A stretch of DNA of 64,000 nt from Enterococcus plantarum (GTDB taxonomy: Bacteria > Bacillota > Bacilli > Lactobacillales > Enterococcaceae), in the NCBI RefSeq assembly GCF_001730295.1, contig NZ_MIKA01000001.1, forward strand, positions 1 to 64,000. The letters are read 5' to 3'. Made by a program: the position numbers and the translations under genes. Below are positions 8,667 to 17,334 of the stretch, piece by piece; position 1 is the first letter of the stretch; the number at the start of each line of letters is the position of its first letter. The notes under the pieces are model-generated. The model was not told where the DNA came from. It saw only the letters and a list, made by a program, of their open reading frames with translations, and did no database searches.

Positions 8667-8790
8667 TTGAGTAAAACACGAAGCAGAACGTTCCAGTTTT
8701 GACTTATCACGAGATGCAATAAGCGACTTGATAAAAGTCGAGCAGCTCCGTTCGCCTTTCATTTAGACAGTAGGAGGAAATGATAAAAAA

Positions 8791-9972
8791 ATGAGCAAAG
8801 AAATGTTAAATGCACTAGATGCATTAGAAGCTGAAAAAGGTATTTCTAAAGAGATTGTGATTGATGCATTGGAAGCAGCATTAGTTTCCGCATACAAAAG
8901 ACATTATGGACAAGCCCAAAACGTTGAAGTTGAATTTGACGGTAAAAAAGGGAATATCCATGTTTATGCTGTTAAAGAAGTAACGGAAGAAGTCTTTGAT
9001 TCACAACTAGAAGTTTCATTAAAAGAAGCGATGGAAGTGAATAAAGCATACGAAATGGGTGATAAAATCCGTTTTGAAGTAACTCCAAAAGATTTCGGTC
9101 GTATTGCAGCTCAAACAGCAAAACAAGTTATTTTGCAACGTGTTCGAGAAGCAGAACGAAACATTATCTATAACGAATTCAGTGCGTATGAAAATGACAT
9201 TATGCAAGGAATCGTTGAAAGACAAGACCGCCGCTACATCTATGTGAACTTAGGAAAGATTGAAGCTGTTTTATCAAAGCAAGATCAAATGCCAAACGAG
9301 TTTTATCAGCCTCATGATCGTATTAAAGTATACGTTTCGAGAGTTGAAAATACCTCAAAAGGCCCGCAAGTTTTCGTAAGCCGTAGCCATCCAGATTTAT
9401 TGAAGCGATTATTTGAACAAGAAATCCCAGAAGTGTATGATGGAATAGTAGAGATTGTCAGCATTGCTCGTGAAGCAGGAGATCGTTCAAAAGTTTCTGT
9501 TCGTTCAACTGATTCGAATATCGATCCTGTTGGGACATGTGTAGGACCAAAAGGCCAACGTGTTCAAGCCATCGTTAACGAATTAAAAGGGGAGAATATG
9601 GATATCGTTGAATGGAGTGAAGACCCAGCAGTTTTCATCAGCAACGCATTGAATCCAGCCCAAGTAGTAGATGTTATTTTCGACCCGAATAACAATAAAG
9701 CTTGTACTGTAGTCGTTCCAGATTATCAATTATCACTGGCTATCGGTAAAAGAGGACAAAATGCACGTTTAGCTGCAAAATTGACTGGCTTTAAAATTGA
9801 TATCAAACCTGAATCTGAAATGGAGAGTTACTATGCAGAACATGCAGAAAACGAAGAAACTCCTGAAGAAGAAGTACATGATGAGGCGATTGTCGCATCT
9901 GATTTAACAGCTGATGAGTACGAAAATATCGAGTTTGAAGAAAAAACAGCCGAAGACGAAGAACAAGTTTAA
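8791..9972 (+). CDS. nusA: Transcription termination/antitermination factor NusA
   Basis: A 393-residue RNA polymerase-binding factor that controls pausing, termination and antitermination. Order of domains: N-terminal RNAP-binding domain (1-125), S1 domain (about 130-200), then KH1 and KH2 with CVGPKGQRVQAI (about 250) and AIGKRGQNARLAAKL (about 312-326). A short acidic tail follows (about 345-393). The Gram-positive form lacks the C-terminal acidic repeats of the E. coli protein. It lies 124 bases after rimP behind AGGAGG. The operon leader carries a terminator, which makes NusA-dependent autoregulation plausible. Confidence 0.95.
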   Translation: MSKEMLNALDALEAEKGISKEIVIDALEAALVSAYKRHYGQAQNVEVEFDGKKGNIHVYAVKEVTEEVFDSQLEVSLKEAMEVNKAYEMGDKIRFEVTPKDFGRIAAQTAKQVILQRVREAERNIIYNEFSAYENDIMQGIVERQDRRYIYVNLGKIEAVLSKQDQMPNEFYQPHDRIKVYVSRVENTSKGPQVFVSRSHPDLLKRLFEQEIPEVYDGIVEIVSIAREAGDRSKVSVRSTDSNIDPVGTCVGPKGQRVQAIVNELKGENMDIVEWSEDPAVFISNALNPAQVVDVIFDPNNNKACTVVVPDYQLSLAIGKRGQNARLAAKLTGFKIDIKPESEMESYYAEHAENEETPEEEVHDEAIVASDLTADEYENIEFEEKTAEDEEQV

Positions 9973-9990
9973 CGATTTGGAGGGAAACAA

Positions 9991-10287
9991 ATGAAAAAAA
10001 GAAAAATCCCGATGCGTAAATCTGTTGTTTCAGGCGAAATGAAACCGAAAAAAGAATTGGTTCGAATCACGCGTTCGAAAGATGGCGAAGTCGCAATCGA
10101 CCCTACAGGGAAATTGCCAGGACGAGGGGCTTACGTTTCACTTGAGCCTAAAGAAGTCCAAGAAGCTTGGGACAAGCACATTTTAGACCGTGTCTTGGAA
10201 ACGAAGTTGACAGATGATTTCTACCAAGAATTATTGGATTATGTTGAACACCAAAAAGCACGTAATGAGTTGTTCGGCAATGGCTAA
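9991..10287 (+). CDS. ylxR: YlxR family RNA-binding protein
   Basis: A 98-residue basic protein of the YlxR (RnpM) family. It has RKIPMRKSVVSGEMKPKKEL near the N-terminus and GKLPGRGAYVS in the middle, the family's GRGAY nucleic-acid-binding motif. Members are reported to bind RNA, including RNase P RNA. It lies 18 bases after nusA behind GGAGGG and overlaps the next gene by eight bases. Confidence 0.88.
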   Translation: MKKRKIPMRKSVVSGEMKPKKELVRITRSKDGEVAIDPTGKLPGRGAYVSLEPKEVQEAWDKHILDRVLETKLTDDFYQELLDYVEHQKARNELFGNG

Positions 10288-10582
10288 AGAAAAGGTACTG
10301 AATTTATTAGGTTTGGCTATGAGAGCTGGAAAACTAGTGACCGGTGAAGAGTTAACAATCGGTGATATCCGCAGTAATAAAGCGAAATTCGTTTTTGTTG
10401 CTGGCGATGCTAGTGAGAATACAAGAAAAAAAATCAAGGACAAATGTTCTTATTATAACGTTCCTTGCAGTGAGTCGTTTTTACATTCAGAATTAAGTCA
10501 CGCAATCGGTAGAACGCGCATGGTGATTGGAATCAATGATCAGGGCTTTGCGACGAAATTCAAGGAACTAATCAAAGGTTAG
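10280..10582 (+). CDS. ylxQ: L7Ae-family ribosomal protein YlxQ
   Basis: A 100-residue protein of the L7Ae/L30e/S12e kink-turn-binding family. It shows NLLGLAMRAGKLVTGEE (about residues 8-24), VFVAGDASENTRKK (about 38-51) and AIGRTRMVIGI. The ATG at 10280 overlaps the end of ylxR, typical of this operon. An upstream in-frame ATG at 10265 would add five residues. Its role is presumed to be ribosome or RNA binding. Confidence 0.88.
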   Translation: MAKEKVLNLLGLAMRAGKLVTGEELTIGDIRSNKAKFVFVAGDASENTRKKIKDKCSYYNVPCSESFLHSELSHAIGRTRMVIGINDQGFATKFKELIKG

Positions 10583-10594
10583 GAAGGTGATTGC

Positions 10595-13153
10595 ATGGGG
10601 AAAAAAAGAATTTATGAACTAGCAAAAGAGATGAATCAATCGAGTAAAGATGTTGTCGAAAAAGCACATGCTCTAGGTATGGATGTGAAAAACCATATGG
10701 GCGCAATTTCTTCTGAGGACGAATCAAAGCTTCGCAACTCATTTGGAGGAAATAAACCTGCAAATACACAACAAAAACCCGCTGCGAAACCACAAGCGCA
10801 AAGTGGTCAAGGGCAAACAAAACCAGCAAATCAAAAGCCAGCTAACCAAAATGGAAATAGACCAAACCAAAATCAAACTAGACCGCAACAACCAAATGGA
10901 CAACAAAATCGTCCACAGCAAAATAACCAAAATCGTCCAGCACAACAAGGACAACAAAATAATCAAAACCGTAACAACCAAAATCGAAACATGCAAGGAA
11001 GCAGCCAAAATATGACTCAAAACCGTACGAATCAAGGACAGCAAAATCGTCCAGCACAATCAGGACAACAAAACAACCAAAATCGTAACAATACACAAAA
11101 CCGCAGCACGCAAGGAAATACTCAAAACACAAACCAAAACCGTCCTGCTGCAACACAATCAGGACAACAAAATCGTCCACAACAAGGACAAAATAACAGC
11201 AACACGCAAGGAAATCAAAACCGAAACAATACGAACACTGGAAACCGCAACAATAGTTTCGGTGGAGGCGGCGGTCAAAACCGTAACCGTAATGGCTACA
11301 ATAACCAAAACCGTAATAGATTCAATAAAAAAGGCAAAAAAGGCAAATACCAAGAATCAACAAAACCAGCAGTTCCAGCACGTAAATTCCGTGAATTGCC
11401 TGATGTACTAGAATACACAGAAGGAATGAACGTAGCAGATATCGCGAAGAAAATTCACCGTGAGCCAGCTGAGATCATCAAAAAACTATTTATGATGGGT
11501 GTCATGGTCAATCAAAACCAATCCCTAGATAAAGAAACGATTGAATTGTTGGCAGTAGATTACGGAATGGAACCACAAGAAAAAGTTCAAGTTGATGTCG
11601 CAGATATCGATAAATTCTTCGAACCAGAAGCACTAGTTGAAGAAAATCTTGTGACACGTCCTCCGGTTGTAACAATCATGGGACACGTTGACCATGGTAA
11701 AACAACATTGCTTGATACGTTACGTAATTCGCGTGTAACCTCAGGTGAAGCGGGCGGTATCACTCAACACATCGGTGCCTACCAAATCGATATTGATGGA
11801 AAACCAATTACATTCTTAGATACACCAGGACATGCTGCCTTTACGAGTATGCGTGCGCGTGGAGCAGGTATAACAGATATTACAATCTTGGTCGTTGCAG
11901 CAGATGACGGTGTAATGCCGCAAACAGTCGAAGCAATCAACCATGCGAAAGCGGCAGAAGTGCCAATTATCGTAGCTGTAAACAAAGTTGATAAACCAGG
12001 TGCTAATCCTGATCACGTAAAACAAGAATTGAGCGAACATGGTTTGATTCCAGAAGAATGGGGCGGAGAAACAATCTTCGTAAACATTTCAGCAAAATTC
12101 AATCAAAATATTGATGAATTACTTGAAAACATTCTTTTGATCGCTGAAGTAGAAGATTTAAAAGCAGACCCAACACAACGCGCAATCGGTACAGTAATCG
12201 AAGCACGTTTGGATAAAGGGAAAGGTCCAGTTGCGACACTGCTTGTTCAGCAAGGTTCATTACGCGTTGGGGACCCAATCGTTGTTGGGAATACATTTGG
12301 ACGCGTTCGTGTTATGACGAATGATCTTGGACGTCGTGACAAAGCTGTAGGTCCAGCAACACCAGTTGAAATTACTGGATTAAATGATGTACCACAAGCA
12401 GGCGATCGTTTCGTGGTCTTTGAAGATGAAAAAACAGCGCGTCAAGCAGGTGAAGAACGTGGCAAACGTGCACAACTTGAGCAACGTTCATCTACTAATC
12501 GTGTAACCTTAGATAATTTGTTTGAAAGTCTAAAAGAAGGCGAATTAAAAGATGTTAACGTCATTATCAAAGCAGATGTACAAGGGACCGCGGAAGCTCT
12601 TGCAGCAAGCTTACAAAAAATCGAAGTTGCGGGTGTCCGCGTGAAAATCGTTCACTCGGCTGTTGGAGCAATCAACGAAAGTGATGTAACACTTGCCGCA
12701 GCAAGTAATGCGCTTATCATTGGGTTTAACGTTCGCCCAACACCACAAGCAAAACAACAATCAGATCAAGAAGAAGTAGATATCCGTTTACACCGTATCA
12801 TCTACAAAGCAATTGAAGAAATCGAAACAGCAATGAAAGGGATGCTAGATCCAGAATTTGAAGAAAAAATTACGGGTCAAATGACGGTTCGTGAACTTTA
12901 CAAAGTATCTAAAGTTGGAACGATTGCTGGTTGTTACGTAACAGAAGGCTCTATCCGTCGTGATAGTGGTGTTCGTGTGATTCGTGACGGAATCGTTATC
13001 TTTGAAGGCAAACTTTCTAGCTTGAAACGCTTCAAAGATGATGCCAAAGAAGTGAAACTTGGCTTTGAATGTGGTGCGATGGTTGAAAACTTCAATGATC
13101 TTAAAGTTGACGATGTAATTGAAGGCTTTGTTATGGAAGAAATCAAACAATAA
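10595..13153 (+). CDS. infB: Translation initiation factor IF-2
   Basis: An 852-residue GTPase that recruits initiator tRNA to the 30S subunit and promotes subunit joining. The N-terminal IF2N module (1-50) is followed by about 200 residues of low complexity rich in Asn, Gln, Arg and Gly (about 51-252), then a second IF2N module (about 265-335). The GTPase core has GHVDHGKTT (about 364), DTPGHAAF (about 409) and NKVDKPG (about 462). Domains II, III and IV follow. The core is full length; only the linker is unusual. It starts 12 bases after ylxQ behind GGAAGGTG and is coupled to rbfA downstream. Confidence 0.96.
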   Translation: MGKKRIYELAKEMNQSSKDVVEKAHALGMDVKNHMGAISSEDESKLRNSFGGNKPANTQQKPAAKPQAQSGQGQTKPANQKPANQNGNRPNQNQTRPQQPNGQQNRPQQNNQNRPAQQGQQNNQNRNNQNRNMQGSSQNMTQNRTNQGQQNRPAQSGQQNNQNRNNTQNRSTQGNTQNTNQNRPAATQSGQQNRPQQGQNNSNTQGNQNRNNTNTGNRNNSFGGGGGQNRNRNGYNNQNRNRFNKKGKKGKYQESTKPAVPARKFRELPDVLEYTEGMNVADIAKKIHREPAEIIKKLFMMGVMVNQNQSLDKETIELLAVDYGMEPQEKVQVDVADIDKFFEPEALVEENLVTRPPVVTIMGHVDHGKTTLLDTLRNSRVTSGEAGGITQHIGAYQIDIDGKPITFLDTPGHAAFTSMRARGAGITDITILVVAADDGVMPQTVEAINHAKAAEVPIIVAVNKVDKPGANPDHVKQELSEHGLIPEEWGGETIFVNISAKFNQNIDELLENILLIAEVEDLKADPTQRAIGTVIEARLDKGKGPVATLLVQQGSLRVGDPIVVGNTFGRVRVMTNDLGRRDKAVGPATPVEITGLNDVPQAGDRFVVFEDEKTARQAGEERGKRAQLEQRSSTNRVTLDNLFESLKEGELKDVNVIIKADVQGTAEALAASLQKIEVAGVRVKIVHSAVGAINESDVTLAAASNALIIGFNVRPTPQAKQQSDQEEVDIRLHRIIYKAIEEIETAMKGMLDPEFEEKITGQMTVRELYKVSKVGTIAGCYVTEGSIRRDSGVRVIRDGIVIFEGKLSSLKRFKDDAKEVKLGFECGAMVENFNDLKVDDVIEGFVMEEIKQ

Positions 13154-13186
13154 CACCAAATAAAGTAAGAAAGAAGGAGAAACAGT

Positions 13187-13537
13187 ATGGCAAATTATCG
13201 TGACCGCCGAGTAGGTCAAGAAATCATGCGTGAAATCAATGATATATTGAGAAAACGTGTCAGAGACCCACGTGTGCAAGATATTACAATTACCGATGTT
13301 CGAGTAACTGGCGATCTGCAACAAGCGACGATTTATTACAGTTTGTTATCTGATCTAGCTTCTGATCACCAAAAAGCGCAACAAGGATTAGATAAAGCAA
13401 AAGGATTGATCCGTAAAGAATTAGGACAACGGTTGACATTATACAAAACGCCGGAACTGATTTTTGAAAAAGATGAATCGGTTCAATATGGGAATCACAT
13501 CGATGAGTTGATTCGTAAATTGAATCAAGGGAACTAG
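13187..13537 (+). CDS. rbfA: 30S ribosome-binding factor RbfA
   Basis: A 116-residue KH-type protein required for late 30S maturation and cold adaptation. It begins with [13 protein letters not shown] and includes VRDPRV and [18 protein letters not shown], typical for the family. It is the last gene of the rimP-infB operon, 33 bases after infB behind AGAAGGAG, and is followed by a strong terminator. Confidence 0.95.
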   Translation: MANYRDRRVGQEIMREINDILRKRVRDPRVQDITITDVRVTGDLQQATIYYSLLSDLASDHQKAQQGLDKAKGLIRKELGQRLTLYKTPELIFEKDESVQYGNHIDELIRKLNQGN

Positions 13538-13550
13538 AAAAATAATGTAA

Positions 13551-13588
13551 AAAAGCCGAAAGGAAGTAATCCTTTTCGGTTTTTTTTT
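13551..13588 (+). terminator. Terminator of the rimP-rbfA operon
   Basis: CCGAAAGGA pairs with TCCTTTTCGG (one bulged T) and nine T follow. Confidence 0.88.
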
Positions 13589-13659
13589 ACATTAAATTTG
13601 TCACAGAACTGCTTTTTGTAACTATATTGAAAAGAACTGTAATATTTTTATCGATTAAA

Positions 13660-13688
13660 TTAACAAGATTTATGCTATTATTTATAGT
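13660..13688 (+). promoter_or_regulatory. Promoter of the secreted CAP-domain gene
   Basis: TTAACA, 17 bases, TATAGT, about 45 bases before the GTG start. Confidence 0.6.
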
Positions 13689-13733
13689 GTAAGTTTTAGT
13701 GAAGATATGGTTAAAGAAAATGGAGGGTTAATA

Positions 13734-14987
13734 GTGAAGAAAAAGAATTTGTCATTATTAATAGTTAGTATGGTTACAGTTGCAGGGACAATCTTACCGA
13801 TTAGTTCGTTAGCAGAGACAACTGATAAAAAAATAGAGCAACAAGACAAAGAAATTTCAGCATTAAAAGAAAAGCAAAAAGATGTAGTTGCGCAAATTGC
13901 CTCTTTAGAAGATGAAATTTCTTCAATTTTTGATGAAGGAATAACTTTAAACAAACAAAAAACAGCATTAATCAAAGAATCTGAACAATTAAAAAAAGAT
14001 ATTGCTGCATTAGACGTGCGAATCAACAAACGAACTGAAGCGATTCAAAAACAAGGAAGAAATGTTCAAGTTAACGGACAAGGAACTCAAATTCTTGATA
14101 TAATTTTAAATTCAGAATCAATCACAGATGCAGTCGGACGAGTTCAAGCAATTTCTTCCATTATGACAGCAAACAATGATTTAATTAAACAACAAAAAGA
14201 AGATAAAGCACTGGTTGAAAGTAAAAAATCAGATATCCAAACGAACTTAGCTAATTTAGAAAAAGCAAAGACTCAGCTTGAAAAAGAAAAACAAAATCTT
14301 GTTGCAAAACAAGCAGACTTGAATGTTTTAAAAGCAGAAGTAGATTCTGAAACATCGGGTGCGGAAAGCTCAAAAAGTAAATTATTAAAAGAGCAACAAG
14401 AAGCGTTAAAAACGCAACTCGCAAATGAAGCGAAAAAGAAAGACGTAAAAAAAGCCGAGACACCTAAAAAAACAGATAAACCATCTACTCAAAGCGAAAG
14501 CACTACTGAAACAGCTACTGCTCCAGCAGAGACAGCAGAATCTAACGGGGAAAATTCAAGTAAGCCTGAGGAGAATAACAACGAAAATAATTCAAATAAC
14601 CAAGGGAATGTTGAATTACCTGAAACTCCTGAAAAACCAGTAACACCGCCAGCAACTTCAGCTGACGCAACATTTCAAGCTTTAAATGCATTACGTACGG
14701 CGAACGGGCTGAATCCAGTGAGTTGGGATGCTGGTCTTGCAGCATCAGCTAGTGGAAGAGCAGCAACGATGCAGAATTTTCAAGTCCCATCTGACCATTG
14801 GAATCGAGGAGACGAAGTGATTGCATTCATGTTTGCTCCTGGTAACTCCGTAATCATGGCTTGGTATAATGAGACAAACATGCAATCACCATCTGGAACA
14901 GGACACAGAGATTGGGAAATGAACCCTAATATGACACGCGTTGGATTTGGTTATGCCGGCGATGTGATTGTAGGACACTCTGCTTAA
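13734..14987 (+). CDS. Secreted coiled-coil protein with C-terminal CAP (SCP-like) domain
   Basis: A 417-residue exported protein. The signal peptide (about 1-29) has a hydrophobic core LLIVSMVTVAGTILPI and a likely cut near SSLAET. Residues about 30-235 form a long charged coiled coil like that of PcsB/SagA-type wall proteins. A Thr/Glu/Asn/Pro-rich linker follows (about 240-315), then a CAP domain of about 100 residues (NALRTANGLNPVSWD, DHWNRGDEVIAF, GHRDWEMNPNMTRVGFGYAG). The GTG at 13734 is preferred because GGAGGG precedes it. The layout resembles enterococcal SalB/SagA-like proteins; the enzymatic or binding role of the CAP domain is unknown. Confidence 0.82.
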   Translation: MKKKNLSLLIVSMVTVAGTILPISSLAETTDKKIEQQDKEISALKEKQKDVVAQIASLEDEISSIFDEGITLNKQKTALIKESEQLKKDIAALDVRINKRTEAIQKQGRNVQVNGQGTQILDIILNSESITDAVGRVQAISSIMTANNDLIKQQKEDKALVESKKSDIQTNLANLEKAKTQLEKEKQNLVAKQADLNVLKAEVDSETSGAESSKSKLLKEQQEALKTQLANEAKKKDVKKAETPKKTDKPSTQSESTTETATAPAETAESNGENSSKPEENNNENNSNNQGNVELPETPEKPVTPPATSADATFQALNALRTANGLNPVSWDAGLAASASGRAATMQNFQVPSDHWNRGDEVIAFMFAPGNSVIMAWYNETNMQSPSGTGHRDWEMNPNMTRVGFGYAGDVIVGHSA

Positions 14988-15008
14988 CGTTAATACAATA
15001 AACTCTTG

Positions 15009-15054
15009 AGCGTAAAACAAAACTAGCTAAGCGTTTTGTTTTACGCTTTTTTTT
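15009..15054 (+). terminator. Terminator of the CAP-domain gene
   Basis: AGCGTAAAACAAAAC pairs perfectly with GTTTTGTTTTACGCT, followed by a run of T. The next 170 bases hold only a TATAAT box (about 15184) that may serve truB. Confidence 0.9.
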
Positions 15055-15227
15055 AAGATTGTATAGAGGCTAAAGCGTTTCACAGTACTATATAATCTTG
15101 AAACGGGCGCAACGATTTAAGTGAGAATCAGGTGTTTTATGAAAACCCCATTTTTTTTAAATGAATTTCTATTCTCTTCTATGCTATAATAAATCAGTTG
15201 ATACTTAAATTTTGGAGGAACGATTAA

Positions 15228-16148
15228 ATGGATGGTATTTTACCTTTATGGAAAGAAACTGGCATGACAAGTCATGACTGTGTTTTTAAACTAAGGAAAA
15301 TTTTACATACGAAAAAAATCGGTCACGGTGGTACTTTAGATCCTGATGTATCTGGGGTTTTGCCGATTTGCATCGGAAAAGGGACAAAAGTTATTGAATA
15401 TATGGTTGATTCTGGTAAGACATATGAAGGAGAAATTACTCTTGGTTTTTCTACGACAACAGAAGATGCAAGCGGAGAGATTGTTGAAAAAACAACATTA
15501 TCACACCCTTTTTCAAACGATGAAATCGATGGCGCTATGGAGCAAATGACAGGTGTTATCACTCAAATTCCGCCGATGTTTTCAGCAGTAAAAGTTAATG
15601 GCAAACGCCTTTACGAATATGCTCGAAATGGCGAACAGGTGGAACGTCCGGTTAGAAAAGCGATGATTTATTCTTTTGATCGAATAAGTGAGCCTACATT
15701 TGATCAAGTACAAGGCACACAAAGTTGGCGTTATAGGGTAGTGTGCGGCAAAGGAACTTATGTTAGGACATTATCAGTTGATACAGGTCTTGCTTTAGGC
15801 GTTCCAGCGCACATGTCCGATTTAACACGTACGGCAAGCGGTGGCTTAAAGGCTAAGCAATGTTTGACTCTAGCACAAGTAGCGGAAAAAATGACACAAA
15901 ATCAACTGAATGACATGCTATTACCGATTGAAACGGCTGTTGAACGATTTCAACGAATCGATTTATCTGATGAACTTTATCAGAAAGTCAAAAACGGAAT
16001 GCGATTAAGCCCAGCTGAATTGACTTTAAGCGAAATACCTCAAGACTTAGTGGCTTTATTTTATCAAGGTCAAGTCGTGAGTTTATATATGGCTCATCCA
16101 ACGAAACCCAATGTATTGAAACCTAGTAAAGTATTACGAAATAATTAA
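15228..16148 (+). CDS. truB: tRNA pseudouridine(55) synthase TruB
   Basis: A 306-residue enzyme that converts U55 of the tRNA T-loop to pseudouridine. It shows the catalytic segment GHGGTLDPDVSGVLP (about residues 30-44) with the active-site Asp in LDP. Also present are KTYEGEITLG, the IPPMFSAVKVNGKRLYEYAR motif and GTYVRTLSVDTG. The ATG follows TTGGAGGAACG. It lies 17 bases before ribF, the usual Firmicutes pairing. Confidence 0.95.
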   Translation: MDGILPLWKETGMTSHDCVFKLRKILHTKKIGHGGTLDPDVSGVLPICIGKGTKVIEYMVDSGKTYEGEITLGFSTTTEDASGEIVEKTTLSHPFSNDEIDGAMEQMTGVITQIPPMFSAVKVNGKRLYEYARNGEQVERPVRKAMIYSFDRISEPTFDQVQGTQSWRYRVVCGKGTYVRTLSVDTGLALGVPAHMSDLTRTASGGLKAKQCLTLAQVAEKMTQNQLNDMLLPIETAVERFQRIDLSDELYQKVKNGMRLSPAELTLSEIPQDLVALFYQGQVVSLYMAHPTKPNVLKPSKVLRNN

Positions 16149-16165
16149 TAGAAAGAAGTTTTATC

Positions 16166-17113
16166 ATGCAAATTATTCCAATTCGTCATCCTTATAATCC
16201 AGAACAAATCCCATCAGATGATGTTGCGATGGTCTTAGGTTTTTTTGATGGTGTTCATCGAGGACATCAGAAAGTAATCGAAACAGGTAAAGCATTTGCG
16301 GAAGAAAAAGGCTTAAAATTAGCAGTAATGACATTTAATCAACACCCTTCTATTGTGTTTCAAAAAGTTTTACCTGAAAATATGAAATATTTGAATACCC
16401 TAGAACAAAAAGAACAATTGATGGAAAAGCTGGGGGTAGATATTTTGTATGTCATCGAGTTTACTTCAGCGTTTGCTTGTTTAACCCCGCAGGAATTTGT
16501 GGACCAATATATTGTCGGATTACATGCTAAAGCGGCGGTTTCAGGGTTTGATTACACATATGGACCTAAAGATATAGCGGATGTTGTGCACTTACCAGGA
16601 TATGCTAAGGAGCGATTTGAGGTTGTTACAGTAAGCAAGGAAGAATTAGATGGAGCGAAAATTAGCTCTACAAGGATTCGCGAATTGATGGAACAAGGGC
16701 GAATGGAAGACGTTACTGTATTGCTCGGTTATGTATATGAAACAGATGGAACGGTTGTTCACGGGGATGCCCGAGGACGCTTGTTAGGCTTCCCTACGGC
16801 CAATATCAAAGTAAAAAGTACGGTTCGTTTACCTAGAATCGGTGTTTATGCTGTGAAAATCAAGGTCGGAAATAAATGGTACATCGGTATGGGCTCTATA
16901 GGTCATAATGATACTTTTGGTGATGGTCGTGACTTGACAGTGGAAGTTTATATTTTAGATTTCCATCAAGATATATATGGTGAACAAGTAACAGTACGTT
17001 GGAATCATTATTTGCGCGATCAAGTCAAGTTTGACGGGGCAGAAAATTTAATCGTGCAACTAAAACAAGATGAACAAGATACAGCAGATTATTTTTTAGA
17101 AATGAATCACTAA
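16166..17113 (+). CDS. ribF: Bifunctional riboflavin kinase/FAD synthetase
   Basis: A 315-residue enzyme making FMN and FAD from riboflavin and ATP. The N-terminal adenylyltransferase domain has GFFDGVHRGHQ (about residues 26-36) and ISSTRIRELM (about 170). The C-terminal flavokinase domain has GRLLGFPTANI (about 207-217), IGMGSIGHNDTF and VEVYILDF. It is co-transcribed with truB and followed by a terminator. Confidence 0.95.
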   Translation: MQIIPIRHPYNPEQIPSDDVAMVLGFFDGVHRGHQKVIETGKAFAEEKGLKLAVMTFNQHPSIVFQKVLPENMKYLNTLEQKEQLMEKLGVDILYVIEFTSAFACLTPQEFVDQYIVGLHAKAAVSGFDYTYGPKDIADVVHLPGYAKERFEVVTVSKEELDGAKISSTRIRELMEQGRMEDVTVLLGYVYETDGTVVHGDARGRLLGFPTANIKVKSTVRLPRIGVYAVKIKVGNKWYIGMGSIGHNDTFGDGRDLTVEVYILDFHQDIYGEQVTVRWNHYLRDQVKFDGAENLIVQLKQDEQDTADYFLEMNH

Positions 17114-17151
17114 TACTCGCTTTAGAAGAATGCTCATTAGTAACGAATCAG

Positions 17152-17204
17152 TAAACTGCATAACAGCATCTGTTTAAGAGTCTGTTCATGCAGTTTATTC
17201 TTTT
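17152..17204 (+). terminator. Terminator after ribF
   Basis: TAAACTGCAT pairs with ATGCAGTTTA, with inner AACAG/CTGTT; a T-rich tail follows. A TATAAT at 17280 probably belongs to the next gene's promoter. Confidence 0.75.
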
Positions 17205-17334
17205 AACAAGATATAAAAATAAAATACAAAGTTTATACAAAAAAATGAATTATTCCAACATCAGGTAAAAATAAATTGGTATAATAGAAGTACACTATCT
17301 AAATGAAAAGTAATGTTATTTCAAGGGGAAATAT

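Noticed and set aside
10739-11353. Several long frames in other phases over the infB linker
   Set aside because: They arise from the Asn/Gln codon repeats of the real gene.
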